64,000 nt of DNA from JALYGY01 sp963800975 (GCA_963800975.1 CAWDDB010000004.1:34274-98273), one strand, 5' to 3'. Shown: positions 34,425 through 43,416, counted from the stretch's first letter. A program made the numbers and translations. The notes: generated by a model from the sequence alone, not told the origin.

Positions 34425-35284
34425 CGCTCCTCGCGCTGGCGCTGGTGCTGGTGGCGGCCACGTTCCACGCCACCTGGAACCTCCTCGCCAAGCGCGTCGG
34501 GGACGGGGGCGCGGCCTTCGTCTGGCTCTTCGGCTTCCTCTCGATGCTCATCTACGCGCCGCTCGCGGTCGCGGTGGTGCTCATCGAGAGGCCCCAGTTC
34601 GGACCCGAGGTGCTCGTCTTCATGTTCGGCAGCGGCGTGCTCCACCTCGGGTACTTCGTCCTCCTGCAGCGCGGATACGCGGTCGGGGACCTCTCGCTCG
34701 TCTATCCTCTTGCGCGCGGGACGGGACCCCTGCTCGCGACCGCCGCCGCCATCGTCCTGCTCGGCGAGCGCCCCGGCGCCGGTGCCTTCCTCGGCATCGC
34801 CCTGATCACGGTCGGCGTCTTCCTGCTCACCACGGAGCCAGAGAGCGTTCGGAAGGCTCATTGGAGCGCCGGTGTGATCTACGGTCTCCTGACTGGAGGG
34901 TTTATCGCCGCCTACACGATCTGGGACGCGTACGCCGTGAGCACCCTCCTGATCGCACCCCTCCTGCAGAGCTGGGTCACGACCCTGGTCACCACGGTTT
35001 TGCTCACCCCCCTGGCGGTGCGCCGTCGCGGCAAGGTGCTGGCCCTGTGGCGGGAGCACAAGACCGAGGCGCTCGGCGTCGCGGTGCTCAGCCCGCTCTC
35101 GTACATCCTGGTCCTCACGGCGCTCGTCTTCACGCCTGTAAGTTACGTGGCGCCGGCCAGGGAGATCAGCATCCTCATCGGGGCCGCGATGGGGGCGCGT
35201 CTGCTCGGGGAAGGTGACGCCCGCCGCCGTCTCGCCGCGGCCGGCGTGATGGTGCTAGGGATCGTGGCGCTCGCGCTAGGCTGA
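34421..35284 (+). CDS. EamA/DMT-superfamily transporter
   Basis: 287 residues, ten membrane helices in two EamA repeats. The first repeat starts LALVLVAATFHATWNLLAKR and ends LGIALITVGVFLL; the second starts VIYGLLTGGFIAAYTIWDAY. GYAVGDLSLVYPLARGTGPL is a typical drug/metabolite exporter motif. TTG 34421 overlaps the gntR stop (TTGA), so the two are translationally coupled and under the operator-bearing promoter at 33470. The substrate is unknown; efflux of an amino acid or sugar derivative sensed by the GntR protein is a reasonable guess. Confidence 0.88.
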   Translation: MTLLALALVLVAATFHATWNLLAKRVGDGGAAFVWLFGFLSMLIYAPLAVAVVLIERPQFGPEVLVFMFGSGVLHLGYFVLLQRGYAVGDLSLVYPLARGTGPLLATAAAIVLLGERPGAGAFLGIALITVGVFLLTTEPESVRKAHWSAGVIYGLLTGGFIAAYTIWDAYAVSTLLIAPLLQSWVTTLVTTVLLTPLAVRRRGKVLALWREHKTEALGVAVLSPLSYILVLTALVFTPVSYVAPAREISILIGAAMGARLLGEGDARRRLAAAGVMVLGIVALALG

Positions 35285-35362
35285 GGTACCGCGGCGGACC
35301 AGGGCATCCTGCTCCGTCTACCGCTCGGGCACGTCCTATCATCCGCACGAAAGCCCGCAAGT

Positions 35363-35712
35363 TCAGCCGAACAGCTCCGTGACGGGGCAGGCGAAGCCCG
35401 GAAGGTCGTCGAACGCCTCCAGCTTATCCTCTTCGCCGTAGGCGCGTGAGAGACCGTCGGGGGTGTGGACCACAACCTCCCGCGTGCGCGGGTAGACGAC
35501 CCAGACCAACCGCGTGCCGGCCGCCAGGTAGTCACGCACCTTCTCGCGCACGTGTGCAGCCGAACGACGATCTCCGAGGCTACCGTCCCGTGCAATCCCC
35601 CGGGTGGCATGGTCTCGACGACCTTACCCCTCACCAGGGTCCGGCGCTTCGCGTCCCCCGGCAGACGCCAGAACTCCTCCGCCGTCTTCGGCCTCGACCT
35701 TGCGGCACCCAC
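35363..35712 (-). pseudogene. Uma2 family endonuclease, internally deleted remnant
   Basis: The N-terminal frame starts at ATG 35712: TAEEFWRLPGDAKRRTLVRG then TMPPGGLHGTVASEIVVRLH. A second frame follows: REKVRDYLAAGTRLVWVVYP then REVVVHTPDGLSRAY, ending at 35363. These are the first and last thirds of a Uma2 restriction-endonuclease-like protein, normally about 185-200 residues. The middle part, which carries the catalytic Asp and Glu-x-Lys region (RAPDVAF...VEV-x-SP), is missing and the join is out of frame. The gene is therefore dead. Confidence 0.8.
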
Positions 35713-35794
35713 GACGCTCTCTCCTCCAAGAGATCTTGGCTACACAGATCCATGCTAGCACACCGCATATACTCGACCGAATGCGGGGCTTGCT

Positions 35795-36985
35795 CTAGAC
35801 GAAGAGACTCTCCCAGAGCTCGATGGCTTGCCGGCATCTCTCGACGGAAGGCACGAGCGCGATCCTTATGAAGCCCTCGCCGCCGGGCCCGAAAGACCGG
35901 CCCGGGGCGACGACGATGCCCAATTGCAAGAGGCGCGAGGCGTAGGCTTCGTCGTCCCCGGCGAACGCCTCGGGCACCGCCATCCACAGGTAGAAGCTCG
36001 CGTCCGTCGGGAGGTAGTCGAGGTCCACTCGTTCGAAGAAGTCCTTGAAAAGCTCGCGCTTCTCGCCGAAGACCCGGCGCCGCTCCTCGACGTGCGCGTC
36101 GTCGCCCCAGGCGGCCGTCGCCGCGTCCTGCACGAACTCCGGGGTGGCCACCCCGATGGATGGGCGCAGCGTCTTGAGGGCGGCGATCAGCTCGGGATCT
36201 CCGGCCATCATCGCCGCGCGGTAGCCCGTCATGCCGCTGCGTTTGGACAGGGAGCAGAAGGCGAGCGTGCGCTCTCGCGTTACCTCCAGGATCGAGGGCG
36301 GGGGATCCCCGCCAGAGTAGATTTCGTTGTAGCACTCGTCGGAGAAGAGCAGCACGTCGTGCTCGCGGCAGAACGAGGCCACCTTCTCCAGGTAATCGTA
36401 GGAGGCGCTCGCGCCGGTCGGGTTGTGGGGGTAGTTGATCCAGACCGCCCGCACCGCGTCGGGATCGGCCTCCTCTACCCGCAGCAGGAAGCCGTCCTCG
36501 GCCCTCAGCCGCACGGGCATCGGCTCCCCGCCGGCAAACAGCGTCCCGCGCTCGTAGACCGGGTAGCCAGGCGTGCCGTAGGCGACGCCGCGCCTCTCGT
36601 GAGAGGGATGCAAAAAGGCCAGCGGGGCGTGGAAGATCGCCTCCTTCGAGCCGGTCGCCGGCAGGACCTCGGTCTCGGGGTCGAGCGCGACGCCGTGGCG
36701 GCGCTCCATCCAGCCGGCGAAGGCCTCGCGCAGCGTCCTCTTGCCCGGCGCGCTCGGGTACTGGCTTACCTCGGGGACGCCGCGCGCGAGAGCGTCCCTG
36801 ATCTTCGGCCACGTTGGCTCGCGTGGGTCGCCGGTGCCGAAGTCGAAGAGCTCGATGCCGCTCTCCCTGACCTCCCGCCTGCGCTCCTCCAACCGGAGGA
36901 GCGGGTACGCGCCGCCGCGTTCGAGCGCGGGGTTCAGGAGGAGGCGGGTAGGTGCCTCGCGGCCCCGCCGTGGGGTTTCGCTCAT
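35795..36985 (-). CDS. dapC: Succinyldiaminopimelate transaminase (class I/II aminotransferase)
   Basis: 396 residues, fold-type I aminotransferase. Visible motifs: LFDFGTGDPREPTWPKIRDA, LPATGSKEAIFHAPLAFLHP, WINYPHNPTGASASYDYLEK, LLFSDECYNEIYSGGDPP (PLP ring Asp/Tyr), and the PLP lysine near residue 248 in FCSLSKRSGMTGYRAA. It matches actinobacterial DapC, which makes N-succinyl-LL-2,6-diaminopimelate from the keto acid. Linked in the window with dapD, dapE, dapF and lysA, and divergent from lysA over a palindromic spacer. ATP- or PLP-dependent alternatives such as LL-DAP aminotransferase are less likely since dapD and dapE are present. Confidence 0.85.
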   Translation of the reverse strand: MSETPRRGREAPTRLLLNPALERGGAYPLLRLEERRREVRESGIELFDFGTGDPREPTWPKIRDALARGVPEVSQYPSAPGKRTLREAFAGWMERRHGVALDPETEVLPATGSKEAIFHAPLAFLHPSHERRGVAYGTPGYPVYERGTLFAGGEPMPVRLRAEDGFLLRVEEADPDAVRAVWINYPHNPTGASASYDYLEKVASFCREHDVLLFSDECYNEIYSGGDPPPSILEVTRERTLAFCSLSKRSGMTGYRAAMMAGDPELIAALKTLRPSIGVATPEFVQDAATAAWGDDAHVEERRRVFGEKRELFKDFFERVDLDYLPTDASFYLWMAVPEAFAGDDEAYASRLLQLGIVVAPGRSFGPGGEGFIRIALVPSVERCRQAIELWESLFV

Positions 36986-37015
36986 GGTCCTGTCGCGCCT
37001 GGTTTCGGCACGCGG

Positions 37016-37054
37016 TATATTCTCCCTACCTCGCTTGCAGGAGCAAGCAATATA
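37016..37054. promoter_or_regulatory. Palindromic divergent regulatory region between dapC and lysA
   Basis: Inner hairpin GCTTGC-AGGA-GCAAGC at 37033-37048, flanked by TATATT 37016-37021 and its complement AATATA 37049-37054. The AT-rich outer arms could be the -10 regions of two divergent promoters; no -35 is convincing. Confidence 0.4.
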
Positions 37055-37100
37055 GCACCTCCCAGAGGGGCGCGAGGCGGGGAAAGAAGGAGGTAGACCC

Positions 37101-38351
37101 TTGGACGAATTCCACTACGAGGCCGGCGTCCTCCGCTGCGAGGACGTGCCGCTCTCCGAGATAGCGGAGAGCGCGGGGACGCCGGCCTACGTATACAGCT
37201 ACGCCGCCCTGCAAGGGGCTTACAGGGAGCTCGACGAGGCTTTCGCGGGCCTGGATCACCTGGTCTGTTACGCGGTCAAGGCTAATGGTAACCTGGCGGT
37301 CTTGCGCACGCTGGCCTCCTTCGGGGCTGGGGCCGACATCGTCTCCGTCGGCGAACTCTACAGGGCGATGCGCGCCGGTTTCGATCCGAAGATGGTCGTG
37401 TTCGCCGGGGTGGGCAAGACCGAGAGGGAGCTCATGGCGGGGCTGGGCGAGCGCATCCTGCTGTTCAACGTGGAATCCGCCTCTGAGCTCGAGCACCTCG
37501 ACCGTCTCGCCAGCAGGCACGGCAAGCGGGCACGGGTCGCCCTGCGGGTAAACCCGGACGTGGACGCAGACACGCACGACCACGTCGCCACGGGCCGCGC
37601 CTTCGACAAGTTCGGCATCCCCGTCGACGAGGCCCTGGCTCTCGCCGAGAGGGTCGGGGAGTACAGGAGCGTCGACCTCATCGGGGTGCACCAGCACATC
37701 GGGTCCCAGATCACCAAGCTCGCTCCTTTTACCGAATCCGTAGAGAGGAGCGCCGCCCTCGTCGCCGAGCTGAAGAACCGCGGCTTCGACATCAGGTACT
37801 TCAACATCGGCGGGGGTCTGGGCGTCCGCTACAAAGACGAGGAGGCGCCCACGCCAAAGGAGCTGGTCGACGCCGTCCGCCCGACGCTCGAAGCCTCGGG
37901 CACCAAGATCCTGTGCGAGATGGGCCGCTTTATAGCCGCCCGGGCCGGCGCGCTCCTTACCCGCGTCATCTACCGCAAGAAGAGCGGCGAGAAGGACTTC
38001 CTCGTCGCCGACGCCGGCATGAACGATCTCCTGCGTCCCAGCCTCTACGACGCCCACCACGAGGTGCGCGCGGTGGGCGAGGACGGATCGGTCGCCAACG
38101 CCGACCTCGTCGGCCCCGTCTGCGAGAGCGGCGACTACCTGGCCCGCGACCGCGAGCTGCCGGACGCCAGGGAGGGCGACCTGCTGGCCGTCATGTGCGC
38201 CGGCGCCTACGGCTTCTCCATGGCCTCCAACTACAACTCCCGCCCCCGGCCCGCCGAGATCCTGGTCCGGGGCGACAGGTGGGCAATAGTGCGCGAACGC
38301 GAGGGCCACGCCGACCTCGTGAAGGGCGAGCTGGTACCTGCGTTCTTGTAG
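37101..38351 (+). CDS. lysA: Diaminopimelate decarboxylase
   Basis: 416 residues from TTG 37101 behind AGGAGGT. Alanine-racemase-fold PLP enzyme making L-lysine from meso-DAP. The Schiff-base lysine is about residue 60 in YAVKANGNLAVLRTLAS. Other motifs: GAGADIVSVGELYRA, VGVHQHIGSQITKLAPF (the HIGSQ motif), YFNIGGGLGVRY (PLP phosphate), EMGRFIAARAGALLTRV and VGPVCESGDYLARDRELPD (second-subunit Cys/Glu). A small TTCGC-GCAA-GCGAA hairpin follows its stop at 38352-38365, and a 9-bp stem follows at 38384-38404. Confidence 0.95.
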   Translation: MDEFHYEAGVLRCEDVPLSEIAESAGTPAYVYSYAALQGAYRELDEAFAGLDHLVCYAVKANGNLAVLRTLASFGAGADIVSVGELYRAMRAGFDPKMVVFAGVGKTERELMAGLGERILLFNVESASELEHLDRLASRHGKRARVALRVNPDVDADTHDHVATGRAFDKFGIPVDEALALAERVGEYRSVDLIGVHQHIGSQITKLAPFTESVERSAALVAELKNRGFDIRYFNIGGGLGVRYKDEEAPTPKELVDAVRPTLEASGTKILCEMGRFIAARAGALLTRVIYRKKSGEKDFLVADAGMNDLLRPSLYDAHHEVRAVGEDGSVANADLVGPVCESGDYLARDRELPDAREGDLLAVMCAGAYGFSMASNYNSRPRPAEILVRGDRWAIVREREGHADLVKGELVPAFL

Positions 38352-38404
38352 TTCGCGCAAGCGAATCCGAAGATCGTCGGGCCGCAGGTTGGACGCCGAC
38401 CTGC
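38352..38404 (+). terminator. Two hairpins after lysA
   Basis: TTCGC-GCAA-GCGAA (38352-38365, GNRA tetraloop type) directly after the stop, then GCAGGTTGG-ACG-CCGACCTGC (38384-38404, one G-U pair). Neither has a T-run. They may end the lysA message or protect its 3' end. Confidence 0.45.
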
Positions 38405-38587
38405 GCGCCCTGAGGCCCGCGGTTCGACCCGCCCTGTACCGGGCGTGCTCCCCGGAGCAGCCCGCACCTGGGCGGAGATCCACGTTACTGTTGTTGAATA
38501 CCGTCCTACCGAAACGGTCGATCCCACCACCTCGAGAAGAGATCCGAATATCCAAGTGGGCGGGTCGTCAGGGGCAAACCGCGGTCT

Positions 38588-38700
38588 CGCCGCGTGCGTA
38601 TCAAGTTGTGCTGCCGTAGCCGACAGACGGAGGGAGCACCTGGGAAAGATCCTACGCAAGAGGTTCATGCGCCTCGAGAGCGGCTTTTGCCTGGCTGCAT
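38588..38700 (+). pseudogene. Remnant of a Tat-leader Rieske-type gene start
   Basis: This stretch is similar base for base to the promoter and first codons of the Rieske gene at 40009: CGCCGCGTGCGTAT then CCGTAGCCG, GGGAGCA, and an encoded ILRKRFMRLE matching ISRRRFIRLG. In the copy the start codon is CTG and the frame does not continue as a Rieske protein. The 453-base gap between lysA and the cupredoxin gene otherwise contains no gene that I can support. Confidence 0.55.
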
Positions 38701-38804
38701 CGATGCTCGGCCGCATCAGGTGGCCCGGATCAGCGCCGGGCGGGAAGGAGCGGGCACCTTCCCACAAAGAGACCCGAGAGTAAAGGAAGAAAGGAGGAAT
38801 CCGT

Positions 38805-39317
38805 ATGAAGCGGATGTTAGCACGACTCGTCGCGCTCTCCCTCCTGGGAGCGTTGGTGTTTGCGCCTTCGGCGGTGGCGCAAGGCCAGGACGTCACGGTG
38901 AGCATGGAAGACAACTTCTTCTCGTCCGCCAACATCACGGTCGCGCCGGGGACCACCGTCACGTGGGTCCAGAACGGCGCCAACCCGCACACCACTACCT
39001 CGGACGACGGGTTATGGGACTCCGGGGTGATCGAGGGGGGATCCGGGGGATCTTTCTCGTTCACCTTCGACGAGCCAGGGACGTACGACTACGTGTGCAC
39101 GATCCACGCAGCCCAGGGGATGGTCGGAACCGTCACCGTCAGCGGCGCCTCCGCGGACAGCGCGTCCGCCTCGGAAAGCGCGATGGCCAGCGCCAGTCCC
39201 ACCGCGGAAAAGCTGCCCTCCACTGGCGGACCTTCGCTGGCCCTACCGGCAGCGCTGACGCTGGTGGTGTCAGGGCTCGTAGCGCTAGCTCTGGTACGCC
39301 GCCGCGGCGTTTCGTAG
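38805..39317 (+). CDS. Secreted cupredoxin (plastocyanin-like) with LPXTG cell-wall anchor
   Basis: 170 residues, ATG 38805 behind AAAGGAGG. Signal peptide about 1-25 (LVALSLLGALVFAPSAVAQG). The cupredoxin domain, about 28-113, has copper ligands in NGANPHTTTS (His) and YDYVCTIHAAQGM (Cys, His, Met), the type-1 blue copper set. A Ser/Ala/Glu linker is followed by KLPSTGG, a hydrophobic helix and RRRGVS, i.e. a sortase sorting signal. The protein is therefore expected to be covalently attached to the wall as a small electron carrier. It sits beside DoxX and Rieske genes. Confidence 0.88.
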   Translation: MKRMLARLVALSLLGALVFAPSAVAQGQDVTVSMEDNFFSSANITVAPGTTVTWVQNGANPHTTTSDDGLWDSGVIEGGSGGSFSFTFDEPGTYDYVCTIHAAQGMVGTVTVSGASADSASASESAMASASPTAEKLPSTGGPSLALPAALTLVVSGLVALALVRRRGVS

Positions 39318-39375
39318 GCTATTTCGAAGGGGGGGTGTTGTCCGCGACCCCTCCCTCCGCTTCTCGTGGCTTTGT

Positions 39376-39867
39376 TCAGCTCGCGCGGCGGTTCGTGAGG
39401 AGGGGGGAGAGGCCCGGTCTCCTGCGCGCGAATCGAGCGTCTACGGAGACATCTTTGGCGGCAGGGCTGAGCAGGATCACGACCGAGAGCAGGGCTACCA
39501 CCACGTTTATGGTGAGGAACTCGGGCGCTCCGAGGCCCGTGCCAAGCCCAATGCCGCCCTGGGAGAGCATGATGACGATGCTCATGCCTACGCTGCCGAT
39601 GGCGGCGAGGTTGGTGAGAAGACCGAGGACAAGGGCTATCCCCAGCGACAGCTCCCCGACGCGCACGAGCTGCGCGAAGATCTCGGCGTTCGGTACGACG
39701 ACACCGCGCATGAAGTCCTGAAAGAACGGCGGCGCCTGCGAGACGAAACCACCAGCCTCGAGGCTCACCGCGAACTGCTGCGGGAACTCGGGGTTCAGCA
39801 GCTTCTCGATTCCGCCGTTGAGCCAAACGGCCCCGACAAGTATTCGCACCCACACCATGCTGTTCAC
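39376..39867 (-). CDS. DoxX family membrane protein
   Basis: 163 residues, four membrane helices. The N-terminus WVRILVGAVWLNGGIEKLLN and the segment ELSLGIALVLGLLTNLAAIG followed by MLSQGGIGLGTGLGAPEFLT are characteristic of DoxX/SURF4-like proteins. DoxX proteins take part in quinone- or thiosulfate-linked redox and in oxidative-stress membrane complexes in mycobacteria. It lies between the cupredoxin and the Rieske lipoprotein on the opposite strand. GTG 39867 or ATG 39858 may start it. Confidence 0.82.
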   Translation of the reverse strand: MNSMVWVRILVGAVWLNGGIEKLLNPEFPQQFAVSLEAGGFVSQAPPFFQDFMRGVVVPNAEIFAQLVRVGELSLGIALVLGLLTNLAAIGSVGMSIVIMLSQGGIGLGTGLGAPEFLTINVVVALLSVVILLSPAAKDVSVDARFARRRPGLSPLLTNRRAS

Positions 39868-40008
39868 CGCGAGTCTCCTCTCCGAGGTTCTAGAGTATCC
39901 TTATTCTACGTATACGCACAGAGGCGTTGTGCGGGTTGGGAGAACCGTAACTTCGCCGCGTGCGTATTAAGCTATGTTTCCGTAGCCGGCGATTATGAAG
40001 GGAGCATC

Positions 40009-40593
40009 TTGGAAGAGGGGATCTCGCGCAGGAGGTTCATACGCCTCGGGGGCGCGCTGGGCGTCGGTGCCGCGAGCGCTTCGGTGCTCGCAGCGTGTGG
40101 CGGTGGTGGGTCAGAAAGCGGCGGCTCCGGTGGCGGATCGGGCAACGGGTCCGGCGGAGGGTCTGGCAACGCCACTGGCAACGCCTCCGAAAACGCCACC
40201 GAAAATGCAACTGGCAACGCCTCCGGAAACGCGGACGGCGGAAATGCCGGTGGCGGAGGCTCCGATAAGTCCGGCGGTTCGAAGAAGAAGGCTGGAGGCG
40301 GACAGGCCATAGCCCAGGCCTCCGAGGTCGCGCCGGGTTCAGCGGTCGACTTCAAGGACTCGGGTGGCCCCGCGGTGCTGGTCCACCTGGACACCGGGGA
40401 CTTCGTGGCCTACTCGGCGGTCTGCACGCACCAGGGTTGCACGGTAGCCTACGGGGACGGCCAGCTAGTGTGCCCCTGCCACGGCTCCATCTTCGACCCT
40501 GCGAACGGCGGGGAGGTGATCAATGGACCCGCCCAGACCCCCCTGCCGGAGATACCCGTCGAGGTCCGCGGCGGCGACGTTCTCAAGGCCTGA
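40009..40593 (+). CDS. Rieske (2Fe-2S) Tat-exported lipoprotein
   Basis: 194 residues from TTG 40009 behind GGGAGC. Tat motif SRRRFIRLGG and lipobox VLAAC give an exported, membrane-anchored protein. A low-complexity linker of about 75 residues (GGGSGNGS, then repeats of GNAT/GNAS/ENAT) leads to the Rieske fold (about 100-194) with CTHQGC and CPCHGS, which hold the cluster by two Cys and two His. The domain is minimal with a single cluster loop. Linked with the cupredoxin it may move electrons at the outer face. A degraded copy of its start is at 38588-38700. Confidence 0.92.
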   Translation: MEEGISRRRFIRLGGALGVGAASASVLAACGGGGSESGGSGGGSGNGSGGGSGNATGNASENATENATGNASGNADGGNAGGGGSDKSGGSKKKAGGGQAIAQASEVAPGSAVDFKDSGGPAVLVHLDTGDFVAYSAVCTHQGCTVAYGDGQLVCPCHGSIFDPANGGEVINGPAQTPLPEIPVEVRGGDVLKA

Positions 40594-40595
40594 GC

Positions 40596-40679
40596 GGGCT
40601 TCCGGGTTCGGGCTTCGGGTATTCGGGATAACCGTAACCCGATACACCGCGGCCCGATGGCTGACGGCCGAAAGCTAAA
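40596..40679. repeat. Heptad-repeat region after the Rieske gene
   Basis: GGGCTTC, CGGGTTC, GGGCTTC, GGGTATT, CGGGATA in register from 40596, passing into CCCGATA and then GGCTGAC, GGCCGAA, AGCTAAA in the same 7-base register to 40679. The left and right halves are partly complementary. Confidence 0.55.
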
Positions 40680-40692
40680 GTAGAATGCGGGC

Positions 40693-41301
40693 ATGGAGGA
40701 TGGCGAGGAGCGCATCGGGTTAGGCGGGGCCGTGGTGGTCCTCGAGGTCGCGGAAGAGAGGGTCAGGGCCCTCATCGACGAGGGCCGCCTGACGGGCGAG
40801 CTCGACGAGGACGGCGGCTACACCTTCAGCCTCTCGGACGTGGTAGAGCTCTCGCGCGAGCTCGGCGCCGAGGAGGAGATCTTCGAGGGCGAGGTGATAG
40901 GGGAAGATCCCGGACCTTCCCGGCTGCCCGCCGTCCCGCTGGAGCGCTACGAGAGGCTCTTGCAGCAGGGCCAGGACTACAAGACGCGCCTCGAGGAGCG
41001 CAGCCGCCACATGGAGGAGATCCGCAAGGAGCGCGACGCGGCCCGCATGGAGATAGACCGCCTCTGGTCCGAGATAGAGCGCCTCAACCTCGTCGAGTTC
41101 CAGCGCGAGCTGCAGGAGAAGACCATCTCCACCCTCGAGGAGGAGAAGTCCACGCTCGAGTCCGAGCGGGAGCGCCTGATCCAAGAGCGCCTCGAGCTAG
41201 TCGAAGAGAAGTCGACCCTGGTCGAGGACCGCGTCCGCCTCGAAGCGGAGCTAAACGCCCTCAAGAGCCGCGGCTTCTGGTCGCGCCTCTTCGGCGGCTG
41301 A
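40693..41301 (+). CDS. Coiled-coil protein with N-terminal excisionase-like helix-turn-helix
   Basis: 202 residues from ATG 40693. Residues about 14-58 look like a MerR/excisionase-type DNA-binding wing (VLEVAEERVRALIDEGRLTG, then YTFSLSDVVELSREL). From about residue 85 to 190 the protein is one long coiled coil with heptads such as ERLLQQGQDYKTRLEERSRH and LEEEKSTLESERERLIQERL, ending FWSRLFGG. It resembles small scaffold proteins that join DNA or membrane binding to a coil, e.g. DivIVA-like or SMC-like helpers, but no named family is recognised. It stands alone. Confidence 0.75.
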   Translation: MEDGEERIGLGGAVVVLEVAEERVRALIDEGRLTGELDEDGGYTFSLSDVVELSRELGAEEEIFEGEVIGEDPGPSRLPAVPLERYERLLQQGQDYKTRLEERSRHMEEIRKERDAARMEIDRLWSEIERLNLVEFQRELQEKTISTLEEEKSTLESERERLIQERLELVEEKSTLVEDRVRLEAELNALKSRGFWSRLFGG

Positions 41302-41370
41302 GGGGTTACGACGTCACCGCCTCCCTCCCACTGGTAGCTACGACGACCCTAGAGGCCCGTCCGTGCGCGC

Positions 41371-41895
41371 TTACCGCCTTCCGAGGGCTAGAAGAGCGGC
41401 GGCGGCTAGGAGGCCGGCGCCCGCGACGGCAGCCTTCTTGGCGGCGCCCCCGTACATCTGCCCGAGCTGAGAGAGCGTGTCTGACTGCTGGATCCGCTCG
41501 ACGATTCTGCCGTCCTCGAGGCGCGCGTAGTCGAACATGTTGACCTCGTAGGGACGACCCGTGGGCGGCACGCCGAAGAAGCGCCCGGTGTTGGTGCCCG
41601 TCACGGTGAGCCGCGCGTACACCCTGTCCCCCTCGGCCGCCACGTCCTCTATGCGGGCGTGGAGGTCAGGGATGCCCGCGGGCACCCGCTTGTAGGCTGT
41701 TATGGCATCCTCGAGGTTGACCCAGCCAGGCGTGAAGCCCACGCAGATCTCCTTGTAGCGCTCGGGGTCGACGACCTCGGGCAGCGCCGCGTAGTCCTGC
41801 GCGTTCACCAGCTCGATGAAGCGCGCGTACGCCCGCTTGTTATCTTCGTTCGCCACCACCCTCACCTTTCCCCCGGCCTCGTCAGTCGGGTTCAT
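41371..41895 (-). CDS. SnoaL-like ester cyclase family protein with C-terminal helix
   Basis: 174 residues. Residues about 15-145 form a SnoaL/NTF2-like fold: NKRAYARFIELVNAQDYAAL, ITAYKRVPAGIPDLHARIED, VYARLTVTGTNTGRFFGVPP and YARLEDGRIVERIQQSDTLS. These are ester-cyclase or ligand-binding proteins. The last 25 residues (AAKKAAVAGAGLLAAAALLA then LGRR) are a hydrophobic helix with a basic end, so the domain may be membrane-anchored, which is unusual for SnoaL proteins. The next gene upstream, on the other strand, is the GbsR regulator. Confidence 0.85.
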   Translation of the reverse strand: MNPTDEAGGKVRVVANEDNKRAYARFIELVNAQDYAALPEVVDPERYKEICVGFTPGWVNLEDAITAYKRVPAGIPDLHARIEDVAAEGDRVYARLTVTGTNTGRFFGVPPTGRPYEVNMFDYARLEDGRIVERIQQSDTLSQLGQMYGGAAKKAAVAGAGLLAAAALLALGRR

Positions 41896-41984
41896 CTTCT
41901 CAGACGCAGTCCTCCGCGTCGCCCGGCCGAATGTATAGTTTTCGGCCCAGGAGTCTTCACCTACCTCGACCAGGGTTCGTAAAG

Positions 41985-42000
41985 TTCAGTAATTATTGAA
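41985..42000. promoter_or_regulatory. Imperfect palindrome over the -35 of the GbsR operon
   Basis: TTCAGTAATTATTGAA reads the same on both strands except for one symmetric base pair. It overlaps the -35 of the promoter at 41996-42024 and is a likely autoregulatory site for the downstream GbsR/MarR-like protein. Confidence 0.55.
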
Positions 42001-42024
42001 AGCATCGAAAACAGCCAGTACACT
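41996..42024 (+). promoter_or_regulatory. Promoter of the GbsR-ABC exporter operon
   Basis: TTGAAA 41996-42001 and TACACT 42019-42024 with a 17-base spacer. The expected start of transcription is near 42031, 25 bases before the GTG start of the regulator. Confidence 0.65.
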
Positions 42025-42055
42025 CGTCCCTACGCTCCGTATTCGAAAGGGCGAG

Positions 42056-42510
42056 GTGGACGAGAAGCGGGAACTATACGTCGAGGAGTTCGGGGTCTTG
42101 TTCGGCCAGTACGGGCTGCCGCGGATGGTAGGGCGGGTGCTTGGAGCGCTTCTGGTCTCGGATCCCCCGGAGCGGACGGCGGAGGAGCTGGCGAGGTTGT
42201 TGCGCGCGAGTCGGGGTTCGATCAGCTCCGCAACGCGGTCGCTCGTGCAGCTCGGGCTCGTCGAGCGGCTGGCGAGGCCGGGTGAGCGGCGGGACTACTT
42301 CCGCATAAAGCCTGGTGCCTGGCGCGAGTTGATGCATCGCGAGATGGAGGTCCTCTCCGTTTTCCGCCGGATGGCGGAGCGCGGTCTCGGCCTCATAGAT
42401 TCGGGAAACTCCGAGGCGCGTCGGGGCCTGGAAGAGATGCGCGACATGTACGCCTTCTGGGAGAGCGAGTTCCCGGCCGTGCTAGAACGGTGGGACAGGG
42501 CGATGGGGCG

Positions 42511-42514
<4 letters not shown>
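42056..42514 (+). CDS. GbsR/MarR-family transcriptional regulator
   Basis: 152 residues from GTG 42056, preferred because a TTG at 41996 lies within the promoter and GAAAGGGCGAG precedes 42056. The GbsR-type winged helix has YVEEFGVLFGQYGLPRMVGR, then ALLVSDPPERTAEELARLLR, then ASRGSISSATRSLVQLGLVE and PGERRDYFRIKPGAW. Members control osmolyte, efflux or cell-wall genes. The next gene starts at ATGA on the stop codon, so it is coupled to an ABC exporter that it probably represses. A palindrome overlaps its own promoter. Confidence 0.88.

Positions 42515-43412
<898 letters not shown>

Positions 43413-43416
<4 letters not shown>

Noticed and set aside
38384..38460. Possible tRNA (GGTTCGACCC near 38420)
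   Set aside because: The T-loop-like string has no matching acceptor, D-arm or anticodon structure around it.
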